From G965218495 sp965218495 (GTDB lineage Bacteria; Bacteroidota; Rhodothermia; Rhodothermales; Bin80), in assembly GCA_965218495.1 (NCBI GenBank), contig OZ244626.1, positions 2,976,001-3,040,000 of the forward strand: a DNA stretch of 64,000 bases, in the 5' to 3' direction. The position numbers and the translations under genes were made by a program. The notes beneath the pieces were generated by a model, which made no database searches, was not told the DNA's origin, and saw only the letters and a list, made by a program, of their open reading frames with translations. Position 1 is the stretch's first letter, and every line of letters starts with the position of its first letter. This document shows, piece by piece, positions 27,224 through 36,155 of the stretch.

Positions 27224-29596
27224 TTAATTCACTATATACCCTGCTACGGCCCTTGGAGGCCACTGTGCCGAAGGTGGCTAGGGCTTTAGTAGGTACGGCT
27301 GGCGTCCCGCGTTCGTCGTCGACATCGGGCCATTTTACGCTGCCGGGTGCGTTGTCACGCTATGGTGCCCCCCTAAGCCGCCGGCAATGTGAGCTCGCCC
27401 CGGAAAGCTCATGCTCCCGGTTTATTTCATCAAGGCCATTGGGGGGCTGAATGGGGCGATCCCCAGCCCATTGCAAGCCTTACGGAGGGCTATTGTGGGC
27501 GATTTTCGGGTAGTCAAAGGTCCGCTGGGCTGCCGCGGAAGCTAAGGAGGGGCCAAAGGTGTGTTGAACGCTCTGCTTTTGAGGCCGTTTGGTGTGGACA
27601 GGACCTACCCTGCCTGCACGTGCACTATGTAGTGTCCGTTTTGGATGCGCTTCTGCGCGCGAACGGAAGTGGAGGCGCTGCTGACCCCGCCGCTAACAGC
27701 GCTCGGGAATAATCACCCACTGCATTTCGTCGAAGCGCTCCCAATACCGGGCCCATCTCCGTGCCGCGCAGTCTGCTACCAGGAACGTCAGGTAGCGGGC
27801 GTGCCGAACGAGCCGAACGCCCACTTTGAGATACTTTTTCCGAAAGGTTGTCAAGCTCATGTACGGACGCTGGGGCACATGCAAATTGCTGCGCGCCACA
27901 TGCAGCAGCCCGTACGCCAGCAGGTTCAGCAGGAACAGGGCTGCGTTGCGTGCGGACACGTCCCCTTCCTCCGCTGCGGGCACCGCTATATCCGCACCGC
28001 CACCCGCCTGTGCACGCCTGCGGGGCGAAGAAGACAGCGCCAGCGGGCAGGCCGCCTTCAGCTCACCCAAGTGCTTTTCGGCCTTGCCTCTCTTGCGGTA
28101 GCATCGTGAAAGCTGCGCCGAGGGGTAGTCCGCCAGACTCAGGTTGGTGATCAAGAAGTAACATTCCGGATAAAGGGTGCTGGTATGCGGGGGGATCACC
28201 AAGACCACGCGACGTTCGCAGTGCCATGACTGCGCCTGATACGCCAACTCAAAGTACTGGTACGTTAAGCACCATCCCGCTTTCACGTACGGTGCCGCCA
28301 GGTTCCGCAACACGTTGTTCTTTTTCAGGCGCATCACATAGCCGATGTCGGCCCGCTCCAGCTTCGTGCAGAGCTTCCCGTCATTAAAGCCCGCGTCAAG
28401 CCGTACGATTACGCGATCGGCCACATGCTTGCGGGCCCGCCTGGCAATCTTAAGGATGAAGTCGTGGCAACCCCGTACAATATGCCGGTTGCCCGGGCGC
28501 AACATTCCGCCCAAAATGTCGCCCGTTTCCCCGCAAACGGCGATCAGCGCCTGATAGATGGTGCGTCGGTAGTGCCCGTTGTACGCGCTGCCCTGCTGAC
28601 GACCGTGGGTATCGATAGGCATCCCATCCACATCGATCACCAGCGTATGGTGGCGCCTGCCACCGTTGCGCACCAACAAGTGCTCCAAGCCAAGCTTGGT
28701 TACCATCCGGCCCACGGCGGCCAGATTGCATTGGAGACTCAGCATCCCCAGTAGCCGGGAGAGGGTGGGCTGCGAAGCCACGCCGTGTTCCGCGGTGTAC
28801 GCGGCCGCGCTCCACTTCAACGAAGTGGTCACACGCACGGTCGGATCGTGCCGCATATCCTGGCTATCGCGCTGGTGTCCCCAGCCTTGCACGAGCAAGA
28901 TCAGCCACTGCACCAGCAGCTTCGCCAGGCTATGGGTGCAGCGTCGCTTGTCGCGATAATCGGTCAGCTCCTCCGCGAGGCGCTCCCCCAGGTGGGTGGC
29001 GTCTAGTAGCTCGCGCCCGATGAGGGCACCGCCGTCAGAGGAGAGCGACTCCTTGTTGGAGCCCTCGATTCTCACCGATCTGTTAAAGGATACAGTCCGC
29101 TTAAAAGCCATACCGGATATTAGTTTAGCGATGGTGGTGAAACGCTCTTCAGGCCCATAGGCTCCGGTAATGCCGCAGCCTGACCGCCCCACGGTGCTGC
29201 GTGAGCGCTGCGCATGCCTGCAGTGCACAGGCTTATCGTTCGCGCCTGGTGATACGCAGCATTACCGCAGCAGACTGCCGATCCAAGTACCGGTACCGTA
29301 GACGCAGGTACACCCCGTAAGCGATGGTGCACCGGCTTCGCTGCAGCGCACCTTTGAAGCGCACCAGAACCTGGCCTCCGACTGTCCGACTCAGGCGAAA
29401 AAGGGCGTCAAAAGGCTCCGCCGAAGCACCATGCGCGCGTTCACCCAGTAGCCTCGGATCAACTTATTCAATCCAGACCGCTGAATCGAGCCAAATGAAC
29501 TGTGAAATACATGATAGTCTGCATATTCTCTATTCAGCAGATATCAACTCCGACCCCAAAGCACCACGGCACCAATGTCTGAATGAATTAGATGGG
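27219..29596 (-). mobile_element. IS1380-family element nested in IS256-like copy 3
   Basis: A 5-bp duplication, GGGTC (27214-27218 and 29597-29601), brackets it. The ends are CCCAATTAATTCA and the complement of CCCATCTAATTCATTCA. At 2,378 bp it is long for the family, with about 470 bp on one side and 370-480 bp on the other side of the transposase in which I see no gene. Confidence 0.75.
27693..29111 (-). CDS. IS1380-family transposase
   Basis: This 472-residue transposase starts at ATG 29111 (MAFKRTVSFNRSV), followed by the typical LSSDGGALIGRELL segment that contacts the inverted repeats. Catalytic Asp residues lie in LVIDVDGMP and VRLDAGFNDG, and the Glu in the RKRGKAEKHLGELK region. 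The frame remains open upstream to 29228, but that part is unlike the family. The low-complexity insert ALSSSPRRRAQAGGG near the C-terminus is unusual. The frame is intact. Confidence 0.85.
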   Translation of the reverse strand: MAFKRTVSFNRSVRIEGSNKESLSSDGGALIGRELLDATHLGERLAEELTDYRDKRRCTHSLAKLLVQWLILLVQGWGHQRDSQDMRHDPTVRVTTSLKWSAAAYTAEHGVASQPTLSRLLGMLSLQCNLAAVGRMVTKLGLEHLLVRNGGRRHHTLVIDVDGMPIDTHGRQQGSAYNGHYRRTIYQALIAVCGETGDILGGMLRPGNRHIVRGCHDFILKIARRARKHVADRVIVRLDAGFNDGKLCTKLERADIGYVMRLKKNNVLRNLAAPYVKAGWCLTYQYFELAYQAQSWHCERRVVLVIPPHTSTLYPECYFLITNLSLADYPSAQLSRCYRKRGKAEKHLGELKAACPLALSSSPRRRAQAGGGADIAVPAAEEGDVSARNAALFLLNLLAYGLLHVARSNLHVPQRPYMSLTTFRKKYLKVGVRLVRHARYLTFLVADCAARRWARYWERFDEMQWVIIPERC

Positions 29597-29602
29597 GGGT
29601 CA

Positions 29603-30571
29603 TCATACGGCGTTGAGGTTGATGAGAGTCTCACGAAGTTGTGGCAGATGGGCCGCATGGGCCACACGGCGCAGCTGAGCCTCGTGTTCCAACAGCGCCA
29701 GTGCCATCTGTTCGCGTTGCTGGAAAACGGCGCTGGCCGGGGCCTGCAACCTGCGACCGATGGCATCCATGAAGCGCATCACGCGCAGCCCTCTGTCGAG
29801 CTTGAGCAGCATGCCCGTGCGTTGAATCGTCAGAGATTGCTCCAGGCCCTCCCATAGAACCTTCGCTGCGGACCGATTGACGCGCGTCAAGTCCTGGTGA
29901 ATACGGGTGAGTGCGCGTTCAGCTTCCCGGGCATCGAACCCATTCCATGCCTGGCGGAGGCGATTGCGATACACAGGAACAAGGTCTTCCGGAAGACCAC
30001 AGGTGACTTGATCCAATAGCGTATTGAGACAGCGCTGTATAGCGACCCTGGGGCCGAACACCTGGCGCACCGCCGATTGAAGTCCCGTACTGCTGGGCAG
30101 CACACAGAGCAGCCCGTCGGCGGCCGAAAGACCACGATCGGACAGCGACTGCACGAAGGACGCAAGAGCAGAGACGTTTTCAGGGTAGCACGCTACCAGG
30201 CCAAGTATGCGGCGATAGCCCGTGATGGTCAGACCCGCTCCAAGAACGATGTTCACGCCGCGTGGGCACAGCCCGCGCAGCCAGATCGCAACGATCGGGT
30301 CGTCTTGCAGACTGCGCGAATGCAACAGCTGCCACGCTTCATTCAACTGCGCCAAGTCCGGCTTTGTGTCCTGGGCCGCCGCAGAAGGCTTGATCACTAC
30401 GGGCGGTGGCACCGGCTGCTGATGCGCTGCCGGAATGGGCCAGTCGGTGGTCAATTGTTGCAGTATGTGCGTGCAGAGCTTCATCAGAAGCCGCCGCGCG
30501 TCACCGGAGGGATTGATCTGGGCGTCTAAAGGCGCCTCAGACCTCCCCAAAACAGGCTGTGAGGGGTTCAT
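29603..30571 (-). CDS. Dead IS256 transposase paralogue (orf1, copy 3)
   Basis: This 322-residue copy of orf1 starts at ATG 30571, with intact coding up to its TGA. The nested IS1380 lies immediately downstream, so coupling to the transposase is lost. Residues at the catalytic positions are replaced as in the other copies. Confidence 0.75.
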   Translation of the reverse strand: MNPSQPVLGRSEAPLDAQINPSGDARRLLMKLCTHILQQLTTDWPIPAAHQQPVPPPVVIKPSAAAQDTKPDLAQLNEAWQLLHSRSLQDDPIVAIWLRGLCPRGVNIVLGAGLTITGYRRILGLVACYPENVSALASFVQSLSDRGLSAADGLLCVLPSSTGLQSAVRQVFGPRVAIQRCLNTLLDQVTCGLPEDLVPVYRNRLRQAWNGFDAREAERALTRIHQDLTRVNRSAAKVLWEGLEQSLTIQRTGMLLKLDRGLRVMRFMDAIGRRLQAPASAVFQQREQMALALLEHEAQLRRVAHAAHLPQLRETLINLNAV

Positions 30572-31272
30572 ATGATGGGAAAGGAATGGTGGAGACCAGG
30601 GTCCACCTCCACAGCAACTTTCCAATTCCCAACTTGAATTTGTGCGATCCCGAGACAAGGAGTTATTCAAGTGGTTCATGCAATTAGGGAGAGGTTTCTT
30701 CTTGGAACCGTCAGAGAAAATGCGGCCCAGTCTTGCAGTGGTCGCGAATTGGTCAAGGGGTCAGAACTACAGCACTGAAGCGATAAACGAATTCCTGGGT
30801 GCGGCGGACTATTACTTGATCGTGTATGCACGCACGTAGAGACACACTATCGTCACGAGCGAGAAAAGATCACCAAGAAAAACGACGAAGATCAAGATTC
30901 CTGACGTGTGCGACAATTTCGGGATACCGTGCATAACGCCGTTTGAGATGCTTCGGCAGGCAGGAGTGAGATTCAGCTTGGACAGTGGCGGCGACAAATA
31001 GGTTCAGGTTGTCTGAAGCGGGTAGTAGTTGGAAGGCAGTTGTAGTGTGCCCAAAAAACCGGACATGCGTATTCCGCTGAATTGGGCCACCTGTCCGATT
31101 GAAGTGGGCCGCCTGGTTATCGCGAAGAATGCTGGGAGCATTACGGTTGAGGATTGGCTGATCTTGCGTTCAAAACGTGCTTTTTGCGTAAGCGTCCGGT
31201 CAACTATATCTTGCGTGGAGGCATAGTTCAGGTCTGACTTGTGGTCCACACCTAAGGACTCAAGAACGACCT

Positions 31273-31374
31273 ATGCGTAAGCCAAGACGTATGGCGGGGG
31301 AGATGTTTCCGCTGGTAGAGCAATACATTCAAAGTGGCCACAGCCGGAAGGCTTTCTGTGCAGCGCACGGGTGA
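31273..31374 (+). mobile_element. Transposase N-terminal remnant (IS66/TnpA-like)
   Basis: The 33-codon frame MRKPRRMAGEMFPLVEQYIQ then SGHSRKAFCAAHG has the look of the N-terminus of an IS66-associated TnpA, ending abruptly at TGA. It abuts the truncated nucleotidyltransferase gene and probably marks the insertion that cut it. About 270 bp to its left (31002-31272) hold nothing recognisable. Confidence 0.5.
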
Positions 31375-31375
31375 T

Positions 31376-31577
31376 AAATGTCAATCAACACGCTGGCGAG
31401 AGGTGCCGGACCCGTCAGCGTCAGTCCGTCAACGATTAGTGAGATGTCCACGTAGGACGACATGGCGTCCGTTCCGGTCGCTCTGGATCCAAACAACACG
31501 GCCCGTTCCACGCGGTCATTAGCCGCGATCACGGCGATGATCGCCTAAGGATGCGCGTCCTTGGGGCCATCCGTCAT
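31376..31577 (-). pseudogene. MNT-domain nucleotidyltransferase (antitoxin), broken
   Basis: ATG 31577 overlaps the HEPN stop (ATGA). After MTDGPKDAHP an in-frame TAG (31545-31547) interrupts, then AIIAVIAANDRVERAVLFGS reads into the nucleotidyltransferase signature. Here it is GSRATGTDAMSSYVDIS, where an Asp-x-Asp is expected and the second Asp is Ser. The C-terminal half is lost at the transposase remnant. In intact HEPN-MNT pairs this protein AMPylates the toxin, so the locus has lost its antitoxin. Confidence 0.75.
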
Positions 31578-31987
31578 GGTGTCCGCTTGGCATGCAGTGT
31601 CCGGTAGAGACGCAGCAGGACCGGGTAGTAGCGTCCGTTGATCAGGGCCTCCGCGTCTAGAGCCGCGTCGCTCAGGTACAAGTGGCTCAACAAGTTGCGC
31701 TTGTCCAAGGCATCAAGCGGGGTCTCGCAGTCGTCTTCGTCAATGTAGCCGACTTCGAAGCTCTTGCGAATCACTGCGCGCGGTACCATCACATCATGCC
31801 CCTCATAATAGAGCAGGTCCTTGAGCACGTTCCAGGTCAATTCGACACAGAACTCGAATGTCTTGATCAGGCCAGCCCGCTCCAGGTCGTCGTACCGCTC
31901 GCGTTCGCAGGCGTTCGTCAGTTGTGCAAGAGCCATCCTGAAGTTGTCGAGCCGTTGCTGCCAGCGCCTTTCGTCGGAATTGCTCAC
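31574..31987 (-). CDS. HEPN-domain protein, HI0074/HepT type
   Basis: This 137-residue all-helical protein belongs to the nucleotidyltransferase substrate-binding (HI0074) family: RRWQQRLDNFRMALAQL, FEFCVELTWNVLKDLLYYEG and KRNLLSHLY, the last giving the R-x4-H RNase motif. GTG 31987 overlaps the stop of the upstream hsdM remnant (GTGA), and its own stop overlaps the MNT start, so the three genes were one coupled operon. The partner MNT is dead, which leaves an apparently intact toxin without an antitoxin. A paralogous pair is at 38286-39109. Confidence 0.85.
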   Translation of the reverse strand: MSNSDERRWQQRLDNFRMALAQLTNACERERYDDLERAGLIKTFEFCVELTWNVLKDLLYYEGHDVMVPRAVIRKSFEVGYIDEDDCETPLDALDKRNLLSHLYLSDAALDAEALINGRYYPVLLRLYRTLHAKRTP

Positions 31988-32141
31988 GGCCCACTGCCTC
32001 TGAAGCCGAGCGAGTTGAAGTTAGCGGCGATGGCGGCGTCAAGCCGCGCCCCCCCCCGGCCTGCTGTGTTTGCAGCTATGCCACCAGCCGACGCATACTC
32101 GCCTCGAATGGATTGCCGTCAACCTATTGAGGTCCCAGTGA
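31984..32141 (-). pseudogene. hsdM: C-terminal remnant of type I methyltransferase HsdM
   Basis: Minus-strand reading gives GNPFEASMRRLVA, stop, LQTQQAGGG, then after a shift in a run of nine C (32049-32057) RLDAAIAANFNSLGF and a stop overlapping the HEPN start. It is clearly related to the C-terminus of the longer hsdM copy at 39043 (EPFEAKMRRLVAELQTQQ). Two in-frame stops and a frameshift are present. Confidence 0.65.
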
Positions 32142-32216
32142 AAACATGCACCTAACCCAGCGCATCCACATGGCTGTAGGGTGGCAACTCTCAGTCAGAC
32201 TTCCCTGGCACTCTCG

Positions 32217-35200
32217 TCAGACAACACATGCCACATCCATCACCACGACGGCTACGCTGTGCTTGTGGTCGTCGGGTATGGAGTCCTCGAGCAGCGCTTC
32301 AAGCTCAGACGCACTGCCAACCGCCGTTCCGTTGCGCGTGGGACGACGGCAATTCGTTGGCGCATCGCCATACCAGAGCACAAGGTAAATCCCGTATCCT
32401 TCCGAAGCCGGCTCAGAGCAGTACTTGGCAATAAGTTGCGATTCCAATGCGCTCCAGAGCTCACCATGGCAACTCCACTTGACTTCCACCGGAATTCTGA
32501 AGCCCGCAAAGGAGACCTGGATGTCTGTGCGCGTGTCATTGGCATGTACGGCTTCGGGATGAACCGAGACACCTCTTCCCTCCATTCTAGTAGCCAAGCT
32601 GCTGGCTATGATGTCGCGACCAGCATTCTCTGGCTTGGGCCGCTCGGGCCTATTGTACCGGTCCACATTCCAGAATTGCCTCCAGTCGGAGGTGCTGCCA
32701 TGGCATATTCGCACTGCAAGATCACGTAGTTCCGCTACCGTCAACGCGGCTAGGTCGGCGGCACTGGCAGGGTCGGCATTCGAGAGAACCTGTGCAACTT
32801 CCCGCATAGATGCATAGCGATACGAGAGCCGTTGGGAAATGGATTGCTGTCGCTTCGCCGCCGTGAGTATTTCGGAACGCCAAGCCGATAGGGCATCGTT
32901 TCTTGCCAGACTGCTTAGCGCATCTCTTGCCTGACTTCCGGGTACGCTCTGCAGTGCATCGAGCGGTCCTCTCACACAGTCTGCCGCGCTCTTTCTTGCC
33001 GGTGCGGACCGGTTGCCAAAGGATTTCGGGTCATAAAATGTTCCGATCAGCCTAACTATGGCCGCAAGGGCCGCAGTGCTCAATCGCTCTGTGCCCGCGC
33101 TCTTGAACAGCCCGACGGCTTTGACCAAAAGGCTAACGAGGAGCTGATCACCCGCGACAAATTCCTCCAGCCTCCTGACAAACCTATTGGAATCGGCGAA
33201 CAGGCTGGCGGTAAGCCAGTAAACGCGCTGACTGGCTGTCATGCTCTTTGCGGCAAGTTTCGCCTCTGCCAATTCGACCACTTGTTCAGGTGCACAGAAT
33301 CGCAGGGCTCCCTGCAAGAGGTGCATCAGACTGTATTCCTCGCCGCCCCGAACGGGCAATTTCCGCAGCAAAGGAAGTACGCACTTGCGGGCGACGGGCT
33401 CATATGTAGGTAAGTATAGGATTTCCGTCAAGCCGGAGGGGGATAATTTCGAATTGCTTGCCCAAGACGCTACGACAAAGGGCACGAATACGCTCGCAAT
33501 CATATCTGGACGGCGAGAGCACAAGTCAGCAAACCAAGAGGGCATGCTGCCCGGACCACGCAACAGGTGTCGCCTGGCGCACAAATACACGGCAACAACG
33601 CGGCGAAGCCGCTCTTCATCGGACCAGAATGCATGCTCTGGCGCGCTCCGGTGCAGTTCCCACGTTCCAGCCATTAAGGGCAACACCTGAGCGGGCACGC
33701 GATTGATTCGAAGGAGGCGTAGGGTTTGACGCACTTCAGGGATATTCGCGGTCAGAGCGAAAGTGCGGATTTCGTGAAGCACCCTGCCTAAAAGGTCGTT
33801 GTTGCCACCAAGCAATCGTCCAAGACGCATGGTCGGCGCCAGCCCTTCAGCCTGTCTGCCCAGCCCAAGATAGGTCTCTGAAAGTCGGGTCAGCGTTTCT
33901 GAATCGAGGCGTAGGGGCATGCGGTCATGCCGCTGCAATTCCAATTTCACCTTCTCGCCTACTGCAGTTAGGGCGGATACTGCCTGCACTGAGCATTGCT
34001 CCTCATCAGCGACTGCTCTTCTGAAGAGAAGATCGGGTGGTGAATTCGGATCGCTCGCAAGGGAGTCGCCGGGCATGTTCCCGGGCGCATTCGGTTGCAA
34101 TTCCATCCCCGCCACGGCCTTGCCTTGCTCGTGCAGAGGCTCCGGTGTACCGAGAAGCAGTCCTAGGTCGACTGTACAGTCGCCGAGCTGAGCCAACTCT
34201 TCCCGTAAACTCGAGTGAGTGTGCAGAAAATCCCGAACCTTCGTTTCCGACTGAAAGACTCCGAATTCATACGTTCGCGAATTCAGAGCGGACAACGCTG
34301 AGCACAGCCACGCAGCGAGCTGCTTTCTATTGGCGTGCAGTGCCAGTAGCGACAGGTGGTTCCCTAACGTGATGAGCAATACCTCGCGAATGGTCATGGC
34401 CAAGCGTCGATCATAGCGCTGCACTTCACCAACTCGCGTGACCAGCACATTGAGCAACTCTGGAAGGTGTGCGGCGCTTGACTGCGCCTGAACATGCCCG
34501 GCCCAAAATCGGATATAGGATGTGTCTGGCGCTAACCATGGTGTGTGCAGATACTGCACCACGGCCGCAGGCGTCAGCATCTCCGGATAAAGCCTTGGCA
34601 GCAGTCGGCCAAGAATGGCGTCTTTGTCATCCGACTGTGGCCGCCCTTCGATTTCAGATGCCAGCTCTGCAAGTTCGCTGCCTGTCGGTGACTCGTCCTT
34701 GCCATACCGGCGCAGGGCTGCCTCCAAGGCACGTAGTCGGACAGGCAATTGCCATGCGGTATCCCGTACGACTTGCAAGAGTGGACCGGCCGCCCTGGAT
34801 GCGGCATCGCTTCGGCTGAGCGCCTCAGCCAGAATCGAGACCGCGATGGCTTGCCGCTCGCCACGCTCATTGTGCCGCAGGACACGGACGATATGCCCCT
34901 CCATGTCCAAGGTAGCTAGTCCGCCGAGATGGGGTCCCACCAGAATCTGGGCAAGAGGCGTCCGCCGCTCAAGTACCTCTTCTACAACGCCATTCAAGAG
35001 TTGCAGCTTTTCTGCTGGCGCAAACCTCTGTGTTTCGGCGAGGGCCAATATTTCCGCGGGCCCCCGCTGAATCAATTCCTCTCGGTTGGCTGTGCAATGC
35101 TCCGAGAGCCAAGCCACAAAGCCAGCAAATTCCGGCAGGAGTCGGCCACCATCGTCCGCCACCAGTGCCAACACCCGTTGCAGCGATAAGCGTTTTCGCA

Positions 35201-36155
35201 GGAGGCTGGCAACGTGTCGCACCGCAAGGAATTCGCAGACCGGCCTGAGCACCGGCACCATGCGCCCTTCGGAATCAGCGTTAAAGAGGCCCGAGTCTAA
35301 GATTCGGCGAAGAATCGGGACGTCATCCGCGGGAAGATCCCGCAACCGCGGAAAACCAGGAGCAGCCTTGCCAACCAGCGTGTAGCCTCTACTACCGCTT
35401 AGCAGGAGGCAGGCGCACAGGTATTCGGCTCTTTCCACAAGGCGCGTTGCACTAGGTTCGTCCTTTCGGGCGACGCCTAGCGCTACATTGCATTCCTCCA
35501 ACAATTGGGTGCACTTGCGGTCCCACAACTGCTTACGCGAGCCGGGTATTTCGCCGCGGGCGAACATCTCCGCCATTAACGTCACGTTCAGCGGGTTGGC
35601 TGCCAGGCCTGACGAGCCTGCTGCCTCCGTGGCACGTAAGAATGAATCGATATCTTCAATGCCATGATTCTGCGTTAGCAGCACCCGAATATCCGCATCC
35701 GAGAGCGGATCAAGGAGCAGTATTCGAGCCTTGCGGTGTTGATATTCGGCCTCTAGCAACTCCCGGTCTAAAGCACCATACCAATGGGCAGGCCTACAGG
35801 CGATTCTGACCCGTGGCAACCCGAGTCGGCGCAGCTTGGCAAATATGTCATCTAGAATCTGTAACTCGTCTGTCGAGCGCAACCTGATTTCATCCAGCTC
35901 GTCAATGTACAGCGTACTGGCTGCAGCCACTTCAGGCCGAATCTCACGCCTCGTGAACTGGCGGGCCGTTATGTAGTAGCCCCCTGCAAGGCGGGCTTCC
36001 TCTTTAAGCGTCGTTGTTTTGCCCATCCCGGGATCTCCGAGTAGCACATACGCCGCCACATCCCTGAATTCTGAAATCGGTCGGGAGCCACTCCGGTATG
36101 GCACCGGTGAGGCTTCCTTGATTTCTACGCATGTTCGCGCTACGATGTAGCTCAT
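32217..36155 (-). CDS. Giant P-loop NTPase with C-terminal PD-(D/E)xK-like nuclease motif
   Basis: This is a 1,312-residue cytoplasmic protein. Walker A LLGDPGMGKTTTL is at residues 38-50 and Walker B TLYIDELDEIR at 81-91, followed by a sensor-like RVRIACRPAHW and a winged-helix-like segment with ANPLNVTLMAEMF, as in NACHT/STAND ATPases. Residues about 350-1130 are helical, leucine-rich repeat-like (ARM/HEAT or TPR style). The C-terminus has D1211 in RTDIQVSF and E1224-x-K1226 in PVEVKWS, the D-x12-E-x-K pattern of restriction-type nucleases. ATG 36155 overlaps the stop of the DUF4143 ATPase gene (ATGA), so the two are coupled. It is a probable anti-phage sensor-effector by architecture; not a family I can name. 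Confidence 0.75.
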   Translation of the reverse strand: MSYIVARTCVEIKEASPVPYRSGSRPISEFRDVAAYVLLGDPGMGKTTTLKEEARLAGGYYITARQFTRREIRPEVAAASTLYIDELDEIRLRSTDELQILDDIFAKLRRLGLPRVRIACRPAHWYGALDRELLEAEYQHRKARILLLDPLSDADIRVLLTQNHGIEDIDSFLRATEAAGSSGLAANPLNVTLMAEMFARGEIPGSRKQLWDRKCTQLLEECNVALGVARKDEPSATRLVERAEYLCACLLLSGSRGYTLVGKAAPGFPRLRDLPADDVPILRRILDSGLFNADSEGRMVPVLRPVCEFLAVRHVASLLRKRLSLQRVLALVADDGGRLLPEFAGFVAWLSEHCTANREELIQRGPAEILALAETQRFAPAEKLQLLNGVVEEVLERRTPLAQILVGPHLGGLATLDMEGHIVRVLRHNERGERQAIAVSILAEALSRSDAASRAAGPLLQVVRDTAWQLPVRLRALEAALRRYGKDESPTGSELAELASEIEGRPQSDDKDAILGRLLPRLYPEMLTPAAVVQYLHTPWLAPDTSYIRFWAGHVQAQSSAAHLPELLNVLVTRVGEVQRYDRRLAMTIREVLLITLGNHLSLLALHANRKQLAAWLCSALSALNSRTYEFGVFQSETKVRDFLHTHSSLREELAQLGDCTVDLGLLLGTPEPLHEQGKAVAGMELQPNAPGNMPGDSLASDPNSPPDLLFRRAVADEEQCSVQAVSALTAVGEKVKLELQRHDRMPLRLDSETLTRLSETYLGLGRQAEGLAPTMRLGRLLGGNNDLLGRVLHEIRTFALTANIPEVRQTLRLLRINRVPAQVLPLMAGTWELHRSAPEHAFWSDEERLRRVVAVYLCARRHLLRGPGSMPSWFADLCSRRPDMIASVFVPFVVASWASNSKLSPSGLTEILYLPTYEPVARKCVLPLLRKLPVRGGEEYSLMHLLQGALRFCAPEQVVELAEAKLAAKSMTASQRVYWLTASLFADSNRFVRRLEEFVAGDQLLVSLLVKAVGLFKSAGTERLSTAALAAIVRLIGTFYDPKSFGNRSAPARKSAADCVRGPLDALQSVPGSQARDALSSLARNDALSAWRSEILTAAKRQQSISQRLSYRYASMREVAQVLSNADPASAADLAALTVAELRDLAVRICHGSTSDWRQFWNVDRYNRPERPKPENAGRDIIASSLATRMEGRGVSVHPEAVHANDTRTDIQVSFAGFRIPVEVKWSCHGELWSALESQLIAKYCSEPASEGYGIYLVLWYGDAPTNCRRPTRNGTAVGSASELEALLEDSIPDDHKHSVAVVVMDVACVV

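Larger units (their letters stand above)
25601..30651 (-). mobile_element. Two-gene IS256-like element, copy 3, carrying a nested IS1380
   Basis: The element is flanked by a perfect 8-bp duplication, GAGACAAG (25593-25600 and 30652-30659). It has the same terminal repeats as the other copies but the opposite orientation. It is 5,051 bp long because an IS1380-type element sits at 27219-29596, exactly between the two genes. Without it the element is about 2,668 bp. Confidence 0.92.
25427..31001 (+). pseudogene. DUF4411 PIN-like toxin interrupted by IS256-like copy 3
   Basis: Directly after the antitoxin stop, in the same frame, reads IAFLLDTNVLINAKRWYVFD (catalytic Asp in LLDTNV), with no ATG/GTG/TTG before it; ATT 25430 or ATC 25427 would have to start it. 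The gene runs to GKRDK, where the insertion and its duplication GAGACAAG lie. It resumes at 30652 as ELFKWFMQLGRGFFLEP. An in-frame TAG at 30837-30839 then precedes the conserved tail (HTIVTSERK, IKIPDVCDNFGIPCITPFEM), which ends at 31001. The enzyme would have been an RNase, but it is inactivated at least twice. Confidence 0.8.
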
